In this document: in pieces, positions 45,201 to 52,899 of the stretch | How the letters are laid out: every line of letters begins with the position of its first letter | Position numbering within the stretch: the stretch's first letter is position 1 | Assembly: GCA_965279195.1 (NCBI GenBank) | Contig: CBDIHP010000043.1 | Coordinates: forward strand, 62,001 to 126,000 | Length of the DNA stretch: 64,000 nucleotides | Reading direction: 5' to 3' | From: CBDIHP01 sp965279195 | GTDB taxonomy: Bacteria > Planctomycetota > Planctomycetia > Isosphaerales > Isosphaeraceae | Translations under genes and position numbers: made by a program | The notes under the pieces: model-generated | Seen by the model: the letters and a program-made list of their open reading frames with translations, nothing else | Told to the model about the DNA's origin: nothing | The model's database searches: none

Positions 45201-45778
45201 CGGGCCTGCTGTCGTCGAAGATGCACGGGGCGCCGGTGAAGCCGTTGCAGCCCTCGAGCGGCCTGAACGCGGCGTTCGGGAGCATGATCGACTGGCAGAC
45301 GAGCATGGGCGAGGATCGCTACCGACGGGGGATCTACACGACCTGGCGGCGGTCGAATCCGTATCCGTCGATGACTACGTTCGACGCCCCGAACCGCGAG
45401 GTCTGCACGCTCAAGCGGTCGCGGACCAACACGCCGCTGCAGGCGCTCGTCACCCTCAACGACCCTGTCTACGTCGAGGCCGCGCAGGCGCTGGCGCGGC
45501 GGATGGTGAAGGAAGGCGGGCCGAGGGTCGCGGGGCGGATCGATCGCGGGGTGTTCCTCTGCCTCGCAAGGATCCCCGGCGACGAGGAGCGGAGCCGGCT
45601 CGAACGGCTGTTCACGGACGCCCGCGCGGTCTTCGCGAAGGATCCCGAGCGTGCCAGGAAACTGGCGACCGACCCGCTCGGCCCGCTGCCGAAGGAGGCC
45701 GACCCGGCCGAATTCGCGGCCTGGACGGTGCTCGGCAACGTGCTGCTGAACCTCGATGAAACCCTGATGAAGCGTTGA
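42278..45778 (+). CDS. Planctomycete cytochrome / DUF1549 / DUF1553 protein
   Basis: An 1166-residue exported protein with a signal peptide ending near LHAA. The PSCyt1 heme-like site CFTCH (Cys52, Cys55, His56) comes first. DUF1549 follows (LIRRVSLDLTGLPPTPAEVE, and CAQCHDHKYDP with a second CxxCH). A middle region with discoidin-like text (ILSLAEVQVFEDGAN, NPFWELDLK) precedes DUF1553 (RLALAKWLVSDRNPLTARVM, KRSRTNTPLQALVTLNDP). These proteins pair with a DUF1501 partner in planctomycete catabolic clusters. The precise chemistry is unknown; a redox role is inferred from the CxxCH motifs. Confidence 0.95.
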   Translation: MHDVRIASRTRWIALGFAALMGQTVLHAADPKPDAAPVDFNREIRPILSNQCFTCHGPDVRKRKGVAKPLRLDTEDGVFGDLGGYSAVVKGKPEESELLERIKADDATAMPPKGHGKRLSPAEVAKFEAWIKQGAPYAKHWSYVIPTRPELPRETKNPIDAFILARLDSEGLKPSPIADRATLIRRVSLDLTGLPPTPAEVEAFAKDARPDAYERLVDSLLARPSFGEHWARYWLDLARYADSSGYADDPPRTIWAYRDYVIRSFNANTPFDRFTVEQLAGDLLPNPTDDQLVATAFHRNTLTNNEGGTNDEEFRTVAVVDRVNTTLAVWMGTTIACAQCHDHKYDPISQEEYFKVYAILNNTADADRGDESPTLPLFSQAQVTQKAEWQKRVGELEKSLKSPRREALSGLPAWAETLKVEPEWRSVEPVSVEARGGSKATVLKDQSIRIAANPDVKTDAYTVQIALGDRPVEAIRLETLPDDSLPGKGPGLSPGNGNFVLSRVVAQVQEPGKSAPVARYVRVDLPGKERILSLAEVQVFEDGANVAPRGDAKQSGIAYGGEPRRAIDSNTNGDYYGANSTTHTEPQANPFWELDLKADRRVEKVVVWNRTDGNVGSRLAGYTLNLLDADRKPIRTLKDQGAPAPSTTLAMDGPRTVTLASAFADYEQTDFGAASVIGNTDLRNKGWAVGGKLGEPHTLTLVPATPIAAKPGSVLILKLEQVSKFENHTIGRFRLATTSDPKAIAIARVPAPIAAIARMPKSKRSDAQVAELERHYAAEVSPELKKDREELAKVRKQLADLKPETTVPIYRELAGKDRRVTKLQYRGNYLDLGPDVKEGVPAAFGGLPKDAKPDRLALAKWLVSDRNPLTARVMANRFWEQIFGQGLVATSEEFGAQGEQPSHPELLDWLATELVRTKWDVKKFLKLLVTSDAYKQASKVSPDLVQRDPENRLLARGPRFRLPAETIRDQALAVSGLLSSKMHGAPVKPLQPSSGLNAAFGSMIDWQTSMGEDRYRRGIYTTWRRSNPYPSMTTFDAPNREVCTLKRSRTNTPLQALVTLNDPVYVEAAQALARRMVKEGGPRVAGRIDRGVFLCLARIPGDEERSRLERLFTDARAVFAKDPERARKLATDPLGPLPKEADPAEFAAWTVLGNVLLNLDETLMKR

Positions 45779-45804
45779 TCGGATCTGGAGCGGAGGATAT
45801 TCCG

Positions 45805-47274
45805 ATGGACCCTCGCCTCGAACGTTTGCAACTCCAGACGCGTCGGCACTTCTTCAAGCAGAGCCAGGCGGGCCTGGGGGCGATCGCCCTCGGCTCGATG
45901 CTGGCCGTCGATACGCTCGCCCCCAAGAGGGCGAACGCCGACATCGCCATCGGGCCCGACCCGCTGGCGGTGAGGCCGCCGCACTTCGCGCCCAAGGCGA
46001 AGCGGGTGATCTACCTGCACCTCACCGGCTCGCCGCCGCACCTGGACCTGTTCGACTACAAGCCCGAACTCGTCAAGCGCGACGGACAGCCGTGCCCCGA
46101 CTCGTTCCTCAAGGGGCGTCGGTTCGCGTTCACGACCGGCGTGCCCAAGCTGCTGGGGACCCCTCGCAAGTTCGCGCAGTACGGCAAGGGCGGGGTCTGG
46201 ATGTCGGACGCGTTGCCGAACCTCCAGAAGGTGGCGGACGACGTCTGCGTCATCAAGTCGATGACGACCGATCAGTTCAATCACGCGCCGGCCGAGCTGC
46301 TGGTCTACACCGGCTCCCCGCGCTCGGGGCGGCCGAGCATCGGGGCGTGGGCGACCTACGGGCTCGGGTCGGAGAATCAGAATCTGCCGGGGTTCGTCGT
46401 CCTGATTTCGAGCGGCGTGCAGCCGAACGGCGGCAAAAATTCGTTCGGCAGCGGGTTCCTGCCGTCGGTCTTCCAGGGCGTGCAGTGCCGGTCCAAGGGC
46501 GACCCGGTGCTCTATGCGTCGGACCCTTCCGGCATGGACCGCAGCATGCGGCGGATGAGCCTGGACGCCATCCGCGAACTGAACGAGATCCAGGGGCGCG
46601 AGCTGGGGCATCCGGAAACCCAGACGCGCATCGCGCAATATGAACTGGCGTTCCGGATGCAGACGTCGGTTCCTGAAGTGATGGACATCGGTCGGGAGTC
46701 GAAGCGGATCCTCGAAGACTACGGCGCGGAGCCGGGTGCGTCGAGCTTCGCGAACAATTGCCTGCTGGCCCGCCGCCTGGTGGAGCAGGGGGTCCGCTAC
46801 GTCCAGCTCTTCGATTGGGGCTGGGATTTCCACGGCACGGGGCCGGGCGAGGACATCCGGGACGGGTTGACGAAGAAGTGCGCGACGATGGACAAGCCGG
46901 TCGCGGCCCTGATCCGCGACCTCAAGTCGCGCGGGCTGTTCGACGAGACCTTGATCATCCTCGGCGGGGAGTTCGGACGGACTCCGTTCCGCGAAGGGCG
47001 CACGGCCGGCGGCAAGATCCTGGGCCGGGATCACTATCCCGACTGCTACACGATGATGCTCGCCGGGGCCGGCGTGAAGGGCGGGTACAGCCACGGGGCG
47101 TCGGACGAGCTGGCGTTCGGCATCGCGCAGGACAAGGTGCACGTGCACGACCTCCAGGCGACGATCCTGCATCTCCTGGGCATGGACCACGAGCGGCTGA
47201 CCTACCGCTTCCAGGGGCGGGACTTCCGGCTGACGGACGTGCACGGGCAGGTGGTCAAACCCGTCTTGAGTTGA
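45805..47274 (+). CDS. DUF1501 Tat-exported protein
   Basis: A 489-residue protein starting MDPRLERLQLQTRRHFFKQS, a twin-arginine export signal. Blocks VIYLHLTGSPPHLDLFDYK, YVQLFDWGWDFHGTGPGED and IILGGEFGRTPF are typical of DUF1501, an alkaline-phosphatase/sulfatase-like superfamily. GGAGCGGAGGA precedes the ATG, 26 bases after its DUF1553 partner, so they are one operon. Confidence 0.95.
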   Translation: MDPRLERLQLQTRRHFFKQSQAGLGAIALGSMLAVDTLAPKRANADIAIGPDPLAVRPPHFAPKAKRVIYLHLTGSPPHLDLFDYKPELVKRDGQPCPDSFLKGRRFAFTTGVPKLLGTPRKFAQYGKGGVWMSDALPNLQKVADDVCVIKSMTTDQFNHAPAELLVYTGSPRSGRPSIGAWATYGLGSENQNLPGFVVLISSGVQPNGGKNSFGSGFLPSVFQGVQCRSKGDPVLYASDPSGMDRSMRRMSLDAIRELNEIQGRELGHPETQTRIAQYELAFRMQTSVPEVMDIGRESKRILEDYGAEPGASSFANNCLLARRLVEQGVRYVQLFDWGWDFHGTGPGEDIRDGLTKKCATMDKPVAALIRDLKSRGLFDETLIILGGEFGRTPFREGRTAGGKILGRDHYPDCYTMMLAGAGVKGGYSHGASDELAFGIAQDKVHVHDLQATILHLLGMDHERLTYRFQGRDFRLTDVHGQVVKPVLS

Positions 47275-47288
47275 TCTGGAGGGGAATC

Positions 47289-47375
47289 GAACCACAGAGA
47301 CGCAGAGAACGCAGAGAGGGGATTTTTCAGAGTTTTGTCATCTCATTCTCTGTGCCCTCCGTGTCTCTGTGGTTC
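47289..47375. repeat. CACAGAGA-type hairpin repeat
   Basis: GAACCACAGAGACGCAGAGAA... (47289-47319) is an imperfect inverted copy of the segment at 47345-47375 (...CTCTGTGGTTC). It forms a hairpin of about 87 bases between the DUF1501 and sulfatase genes. It resembles short repeats dispersed in many bacterial genomes; no gene is present. Confidence 0.65.
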
Positions 47376-47405
47376 AATGGATTTTGCTCAACAAGGAATG
47401 CTCTC

Positions 47406-49195
47406 ATGAGTTCGTTCGTTCTCTGGGCCGCGATGGTGGGGTTCCTGGGGGAAGCCAGGCCGAATGTCGTCCTGATCGTCGCGGATGACCTGGGGGGGGC
47501 GGATCTGGGGTGTTATGGGAGCGCGTTCCACAGGACGCCGAACCTCGATCGGATGGCGTCGCAGGGGCGCAGGTTCACGAGGTTCTACGCGGCGGCGCCG
47601 GGTGTGCTCGCCGACGCGGTCGTCGCTGATGACCGGCAAGCATCCCGCGCGATTGCACCTGACCGACTGGCTGCCGGGCCGGGGGGGATCGGCCGGATCA
47701 GAGGCTGTTGCGCCCGAAATTCCGGCAGGAATTGCCGCTGGAAGAGGTCACACTCGCCGAGGCGTTCAAGGCCAACGGATACACGACCGGGCATATCGGC
47801 AAGTGGCACCTGGGCGGCAAGGGGTTCGGGCCGAAGGAGCAGGGTTTTGATGTGAACATCGCCGGGGATGAGACCGGCACGCCCATGTCGTACGTCGCGC
47901 CCTTCGGCAGGAATGACCGGCGGATGACGGGCCTGGAGAAGGCCGAGGACGGCGAGTATCTCACCGACCGGCTCGCGGGCGAGGCGGAGAAGTTCCTCGA
48001 TGCGAACGCGTCGAGGCCGTTCTTCCTGTACCTGCCGCACTTCGCGGTGCACACGCCGATGGTCGCGCCCGAGGCGACGGTGGGCAAGTATCCGAAGTGG
48101 GACGGCACGCCGCACGGCAAGCAGGAGAACCCGACGTATGCCGCGTTGCTTGAGCATCTGGACAGGGCCGTCGGGCGGGTGCTGGCGAAGCTGGAGGCCT
48201 TGAAGATCGCGGACAACACGATCGTCGTCTTCACGAGCGACAACGGCGGCCTGGCCACGCGCGAGGGGCCGAAGACCCCGGCGACGAACAACGGGGCCCT
48301 ATCGGGAGGGGCAAGGGCTATCTCTACGAGGGGGGCATCCGTGTTCCTATGATCATCCGTTGGCCCGGCAAGATCGCGCCGGGGCAGGGATGACACCCCG
48401 GCGATCAGCTGCGACCTGCCGCCGACGCTGGCGGAGCTGGCGGAGCTTGGCAAGAATCCGCTGCAACCGCTCGACGGCGTGAGCCTGGCCGTCCATCTGC
48501 TCAAGAACGAATCGTCATCCCCTCGCGCACTTTACTGGCACTATCCGCACACGAGCAACCAGGGGGGAACTCCTTCCGGGGCGGTGCAGGAGGGGGGGTG
48601 GAAGCTGATCGAGTTCTACGAAACGGGGCGCCGCGAGCTGTTCCAGGTCGGCAAGGATTTCCGGGAGTCGAACAACCTGGCGGAGGCCGAGCCGAAGAAG
48701 GTCGAGGAGCTGGCCGCGAAGCTGGACGCGTGGCGGAAGGCCGTCGGTGCCCAGATGCCCGGGCCGAATCCCGATCATGTCCCCAACCCGCCGGGCAAGG
48801 ACGGGGTGATCGTGATGCCCGCGCGATCGGCGGTGGTTCACGGCAACACGCTCCGATATGAGCCGCTGCCGCACAAGAACACGCTGGGCTACTGGGTGAA
48901 GCCGACGGACTGGGCGTCGTTCGAGTTCACCGCGCCCAGGGCCGGCACCTACAAGCTGGAGCCGCTGGTCGGCTGCGGGAATGGGTCGGGCGGGAGCGTG
49001 GTGGATTTCCGGGTCGGGGATCAGGTCAAGACGCTCACCGTGCCGGTGACGGGCGGGTTCCAGGCGTTCAAGCCGCAGGACCTGGGGACGATCGAGGTGA
49101 AGACCGGCCGGCAGACCCTGGAGGTCCGGCCGGTGTCGAAGCCGGGGCTGGCGGTGATGGACCTGCGCGAGGTGAGGCTGGTGCCGGTGAGGTGA
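47406..49195 (+). pseudogene. Sulfatase with several frameshifts
   Basis: A complete sulfatase can be assembled only by changing frame four or five times. MSSFVLWAAMVGFLGEARPN and the metal site LIVADDLGG are in the first frame. CSPTRSSLMTGKHPARLHL (formylglycine site intact) is in the second, KANGYTTGHIGKWHLGG to DNGGLATREG in the third, and a fourth carries EGGIRVPMIIRWPGK. The last part, 48392-49195, ends with a carbohydrate-binding-like beta domain (NTLGYWVKPTDWASFEFTAP, KTGRQTLEVRPVSK). Shifts lie near 47603, 47686, 48310 and 48390. It is either a decaying gene or a stretch of poor consensus. Confidence 0.8.
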
Positions 49196-49549
49196 TGCCC
49201 TCGTGGTGAGAAAGGCAGGCCGGCTCCAGGCCCCGGCGCTGGGCGAGGGTCTCCCGACCCCGCCCTCACCTTGAGAAGCGTTACCAGAGGAACGGGTCTC
49301 CAGACCCATCAATCAACTGCCCCGATCACCGGGGTTTTCCCGATGGGTCTGGAGACCCGATTTGGCAGTCTGGCGCGGCGTGCGTGGGGGCGGGGTCGGG
49401 AGACCCTCGCCCAGCGCTTTCGACGCTTGCTCTTCGGCTTCGCCCTGCGCGCTGTGCGGACGCGTCAAAGCGTCTTGTTTCAAACGGAGGCGCGGAGCAG
49501 TCTTCGCGACAACAGGGCGGAAGCGAGCTTCCGCACTCTATATCATGTG
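49196..49549. repeat. Nested palindromic repeat element (full copy)
   Basis: Outer arms 49236-49265 and 49388-49417 are perfect 30-base inverted copies. Inner arms 49293-49310 and 49342-49359 are perfect over 18 bases, and CCCCG-ATCAC-CGGGG marks the centre at 49320-49334. Every arm also contains its own small stem, GGGTC-TCC(C/A)-GACCC. It fills the gap between two convergent sulfatase genes. A related copy lies at 57.1 kb. Confidence 0.8.
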
Positions 49550-50932
49550 TTAATCCTTGTCGTTGAGCTCCTTGCGGAGTTCGGCCATCCGCTTCTTGAG
49601 CTGCTCGGCGATCTCGGCCTGGGCGGGCTGGCCGTAGAGGTTGTGGGACTCGTGGGGGTCGGCCTGGAGGTCGTAGAGTTCGAATTCCTCGGGCGTCGTG
49701 TGGAAGTGGATGAGCTTCCAGCGGTCGGTGCGGATGCCCCGGTGGGGCTTCACGCGGTGGGGCTGGGGGTACTCGTAATACTCGTACAGCCAGGCATCGC
49801 GCCAGGGGACGTCCTTGCCCTCGGCCAGGGGGACGAGGCTCTTGCCCTGCTGGCCGGGCAGGGCGTTGAGGGGGATTCCGGCGAAGTCGAGGATGGTCGC
49901 GGCGAGGTCGATGTTCAGCGCCATCTTGGTCGGCTTCGTGCCGGGCTTGATCTTGCGCGGGTAGCGGATCAGGAGCGGGACGCGGATCGAGGGCTCGTGC
50001 ATGAGCCGCTTGTCGAAGAAGTTCCACTCGCCGAGGAAGAAGCCGTTGTCGGACCCGTAGATGACGACGGTGTCGTCGGCGATTTTCTTGCCGTCGAGGG
50101 TCTTGAGGACGCGGCCGACGTTGTCGTCGACGGCGGTGACGACGGCGGAGTAGTCCTTGACGAGGTGGTCGAGGTTGCGGACGTCGTCGAAGTCGCCGAT
50201 CTTCATGTCGGCGTCGGCGAATGCCTTCGACTTGCCGGCGTAGCCCGCCTTGAAGTTCGGCGGCTCGGGGACGCTCATCCCTTCGTAGAGCTTCGCGTAG
50301 CGCGGGGGACGCTGCCAGGAGCGGTGGGGGGCCTTGAACCAGAGGAAGAGGCAGAAGGGCTTCTCGTGGGGCTTGTTGAGGTATTCGAGGGCCTTGTCGG
50401 CGAGGATGTCGTCCATGTAGCCCTTGTAGACCTTGTCGGGCTGGCCGTTCTCGGAGATGACGGGGTCGTAGTAGCGGCCCTGCCCCTTGAAGCCGAAGTA
50501 GTAGTCCCAGGTGCGGTCGCGGAGGTTGCCGACCATGTGCGACTTGCCGATGAAGGCGACCTCGTAGCCGCTGGCCTTGAGGGCCTCAGCGACGATGGGC
50601 TCGGACCTCGGCAGGGTCATGTGGGCGGAGTTGTCGAGCACGCCGGTGACGTGGGAGTACTTGCCCGTCAGGTAGCAGGCGCGGCTGGGGGTGCAGAGGG
50701 CGTTGACGACGAAGGCGTTCTGGAACCAGGCGCCTTCCTTGCCGATGCGGTCGATGTTGGGGGTCTTGAGCAGGGCGTGGCTGGCCAGCGAGAGGGCGTC
50801 GGCGCGCTGGTCGTCGGTGAGGAAGAAGACGAAGTTGGGCCGCTTCAGCGGAGGAGACTCGGCGAGGGCCGGGCCGGCGAGGAGCAGGGCGGCCAGGCCG
50901 AGCAGCGGGGCGATGGGCTGCCGGTTGCGCAT
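49550..50932 (-). CDS. Sulfatase
   Basis: A 460-residue exported enzyme. The signal peptide is MRNRQPIAPLLGLAALLLAG to ALA. Metal ligands are in FFLTDDQRAD, and the formylglycine site is CTPSRACYLTGKYSH (Cys80). GSDNGFFLGEW and RTDRWKLIHF complete the family pattern. It probably desulfates complex glycans, and it lies in the DUF1549/DUF1501 cluster. Confidence 0.94.
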   Translation of the reverse strand: MRNRQPIAPLLGLAALLLAGPALAESPPLKRPNFVFFLTDDQRADALSLASHALLKTPNIDRIGKEGAWFQNAFVVNALCTPSRACYLTGKYSHVTGVLDNSAHMTLPRSEPIVAEALKASGYEVAFIGKSHMVGNLRDRTWDYYFGFKGQGRYYDPVISENGQPDKVYKGYMDDILADKALEYLNKPHEKPFCLFLWFKAPHRSWQRPPRYAKLYEGMSVPEPPNFKAGYAGKSKAFADADMKIGDFDDVRNLDHLVKDYSAVVTAVDDNVGRVLKTLDGKKIADDTVVIYGSDNGFFLGEWNFFDKRLMHEPSIRVPLLIRYPRKIKPGTKPTKMALNIDLAATILDFAGIPLNALPGQQGKSLVPLAEGKDVPWRDAWLYEYYEYPQPHRVKPHRGIRTDRWKLIHFHTTPEEFELYDLQADPHESHNLYGQPAQAEIAEQLKKRMAELRKELNDKD

Positions 50933-51150
50933 GGGGAGAGTTCCTCGGTGTCGATGCGAAGGAAGGGTCGCGACGCCGGGCGCTTGGCGGGGCGGCGCGA
51001 GAACGTCACAATCGCAAGGTCGCGGCCGGGTTGCAAGCCAGCAGGAGACGACCCGCCGGGATCGCGCCCGCGAAGGACGAGGCCCGAGCCCGGCCCGGAC
51101 ATTCGACCCGGCCGCCCTGGATCCGCATCGATCCCATCCACGGACCCGCC

Positions 51151-52611
51151 ATGCCCTCCATCCGAATCGCCCCCCGGACGCTGCTCCGGATCGCCGTCGC
51201 CTCGACGATCGTCCTCGCCCTGCCGGCCCTCGGCCTCGCGGAGGAGCCCGGCCACGCGCCCGGCGGGCATCACGAGGCCCCGTCCGTCTTCTGGGCCTTG
51301 CCGTTCGCCGCGCTCCTGCTGGCGATCGCCACGTTCCCGCTGATCCACCGGACCCACCACTGGTGGGAGGAGAACCGATCCAAGCTGCTCGTGAGCGCGA
51401 TCCTCGGCGGCCTGATCCTCGCGTACTACGGCCTGCGGGGGGACGGCTTCCACGGCTCGGCCCCGGGCCTGGGGACGGTCGGGAGCGTCCTCAAGCATGC
51501 GATCCTCGACGACTATGTGCCGTTTCTTACGTTGCTGTTCGCCCTTTACGTGATCGCCGGCGGCATGCGGGTGACGGGCGACCTGGTGGCGACCCCCGGG
51601 GTGAACACGCTCTTTCTGGGCTTCGGCGCGCTGGTGGCGAGCCTGATCGGGACGACGGGGGCGTCCATGGTCCTGATCCGCCCGGTCCTGGAGACGAATC
51701 AGGAGCGGAAGAAGGTCAAGCACACGGTCGTGTTCTTCATCTTCCTGGTGTCGAACATCGGCGGGAGCCTGCTGCCGATCGGCGACCCGCCGCTGTTCCT
51801 CGGGTACTTGCAGGGGGTCCCGTTCCTCTGGACGCTCAACCTGACGCCGTACTGGTTCGTCACGGTCGGGATGATCCTGGTCATCTACTACGTCTGGGAC
51901 CGGTACGAATTCCGGCACGAGTCGATCGAGTCGAAGAAGGCGGACCTGCGGCACGTCACCAGGCTCCGGGTGCGCGGGGGGATCAACCTGCTGTGGATGG
52001 CGGGGGTGGTGATGGCGGTCGGGCTGATCGTGCCCGGGCGGACCTTGCCGGGGACGTCGTTCGTGGTGCCGACGTACCTGCGCGAGGCGGTGATGCTGGG
52101 GCTGACGGGGCTGTCGCTGGCGACGACGCCGCACGGGCTTCGGAAGACGACCCAGTTCAGTTACGGGCCGATCCTGGAGGTGGCCTGCCTGTTCCTGGGG
52201 ATCTTCATCACGATGCAGCCGCCGATGGAGATCCTCCAGGCGAAGGGGGCTGCGATGGGGTTGTCGACGCCCGTGCAGTTCTTCTGGGCGAGCGGGAGCC
52301 TCTCCGGCGTGCTGGACAACGCCCCGACGTATCTCGTGTTCCTCCAGATCGCCAAGACCCTCCCGATTGCCCCGGGGGCCTCGACCGTGGCCCTGCTGGA
52401 CGGGCAGGTGGCGACGTCGCTGCTGGTGGCGATCTCGCTGGGCGCGGTGTTCATGGGGGCCTTGACGTACATCGGCAACGGCCCGAACTTCATGGTGAAG
52501 ACGATCGCGGAGCAGCGGGGCGTGGCGATGCCGAGCTTCTTCGGCTACGTGGCCTACAGCGCCTCGGTGCTGATCCCGGTGTTCATCGCGGTGTCGTTCC
52601 TGCTGCGATGA
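51151..52611 (+). CDS. NhaD-like sodium:proton antiporter
   Basis: A 486-residue protein with a cleavable N-terminal segment and about twelve transmembrane helices. IGTTGASMVLIRPVLETN and SNIGGSLLPIGDPPLFLGYL are the conserved ion-transport blocks of the IT/NhaD superfamily. SGVLDNAPTYLVF and IGNGPNFMVKTIAE follow near the end. The ATG at 51151 is chosen because the signal-like helix starts there. Confidence 0.85.
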   Translation: MPSIRIAPRTLLRIAVASTIVLALPALGLAEEPGHAPGGHHEAPSVFWALPFAALLLAIATFPLIHRTHHWWEENRSKLLVSAILGGLILAYYGLRGDGFHGSAPGLGTVGSVLKHAILDDYVPFLTLLFALYVIAGGMRVTGDLVATPGVNTLFLGFGALVASLIGTTGASMVLIRPVLETNQERKKVKHTVVFFIFLVSNIGGSLLPIGDPPLFLGYLQGVPFLWTLNLTPYWFVTVGMILVIYYVWDRYEFRHESIESKKADLRHVTRLRVRGGINLLWMAGVVMAVGLIVPGRTLPGTSFVVPTYLREAVMLGLTGLSLATTPHGLRKTTQFSYGPILEVACLFLGIFITMQPPMEILQAKGAAMGLSTPVQFFWASGSLSGVLDNAPTYLVFLQIAKTLPIAPGASTVALLDGQVATSLLVAISLGAVFMGALTYIGNGPNFMVKTIAEQRGVAMPSFFGYVAYSASVLIPVFIAVSFLLR

Positions 52612-52899
52612 AGCGGATTGCCCGGGGCCGGGTGCAAGGCCCCGGGCGCCACCGTTCGTTTGCAGAGTGGCGGCCGGGCGGTGCGTGGGCGGATGCGATA
52701 TTCCTCGCGACCGGCTAATCGGATAGAATTGCGTGATCGCTGATCCGAGACGACGCCGTCCGAGTTGCGAAGTGGCCCGAGACGGCGACCGTCTCCGAAC
52801 AGGATCCTCCCCCCGAACCGCGCCCATGCCCTGACCGATCCCCGGATCGGAAGTATCGTCGCGCGATCGAGTTCCGAAGCCGTGAGGGGGCCGTCTACG

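Noticed and set aside
45469..47295. Long - strand frame opposite the DUF1501 gene
   Set aside because: Low-complexity Arg/Val/Glu text and no ribosome site; the + strand gene has a Tat signal and family motifs.
47275..47300. A T-arm-like string (complement GGTTCGATTCCCC) suggesting a tRNA
   Set aside because: No acceptor, D or anticodon stems can be drawn; it is part of the start of the CACAGAGA hairpin repeat.
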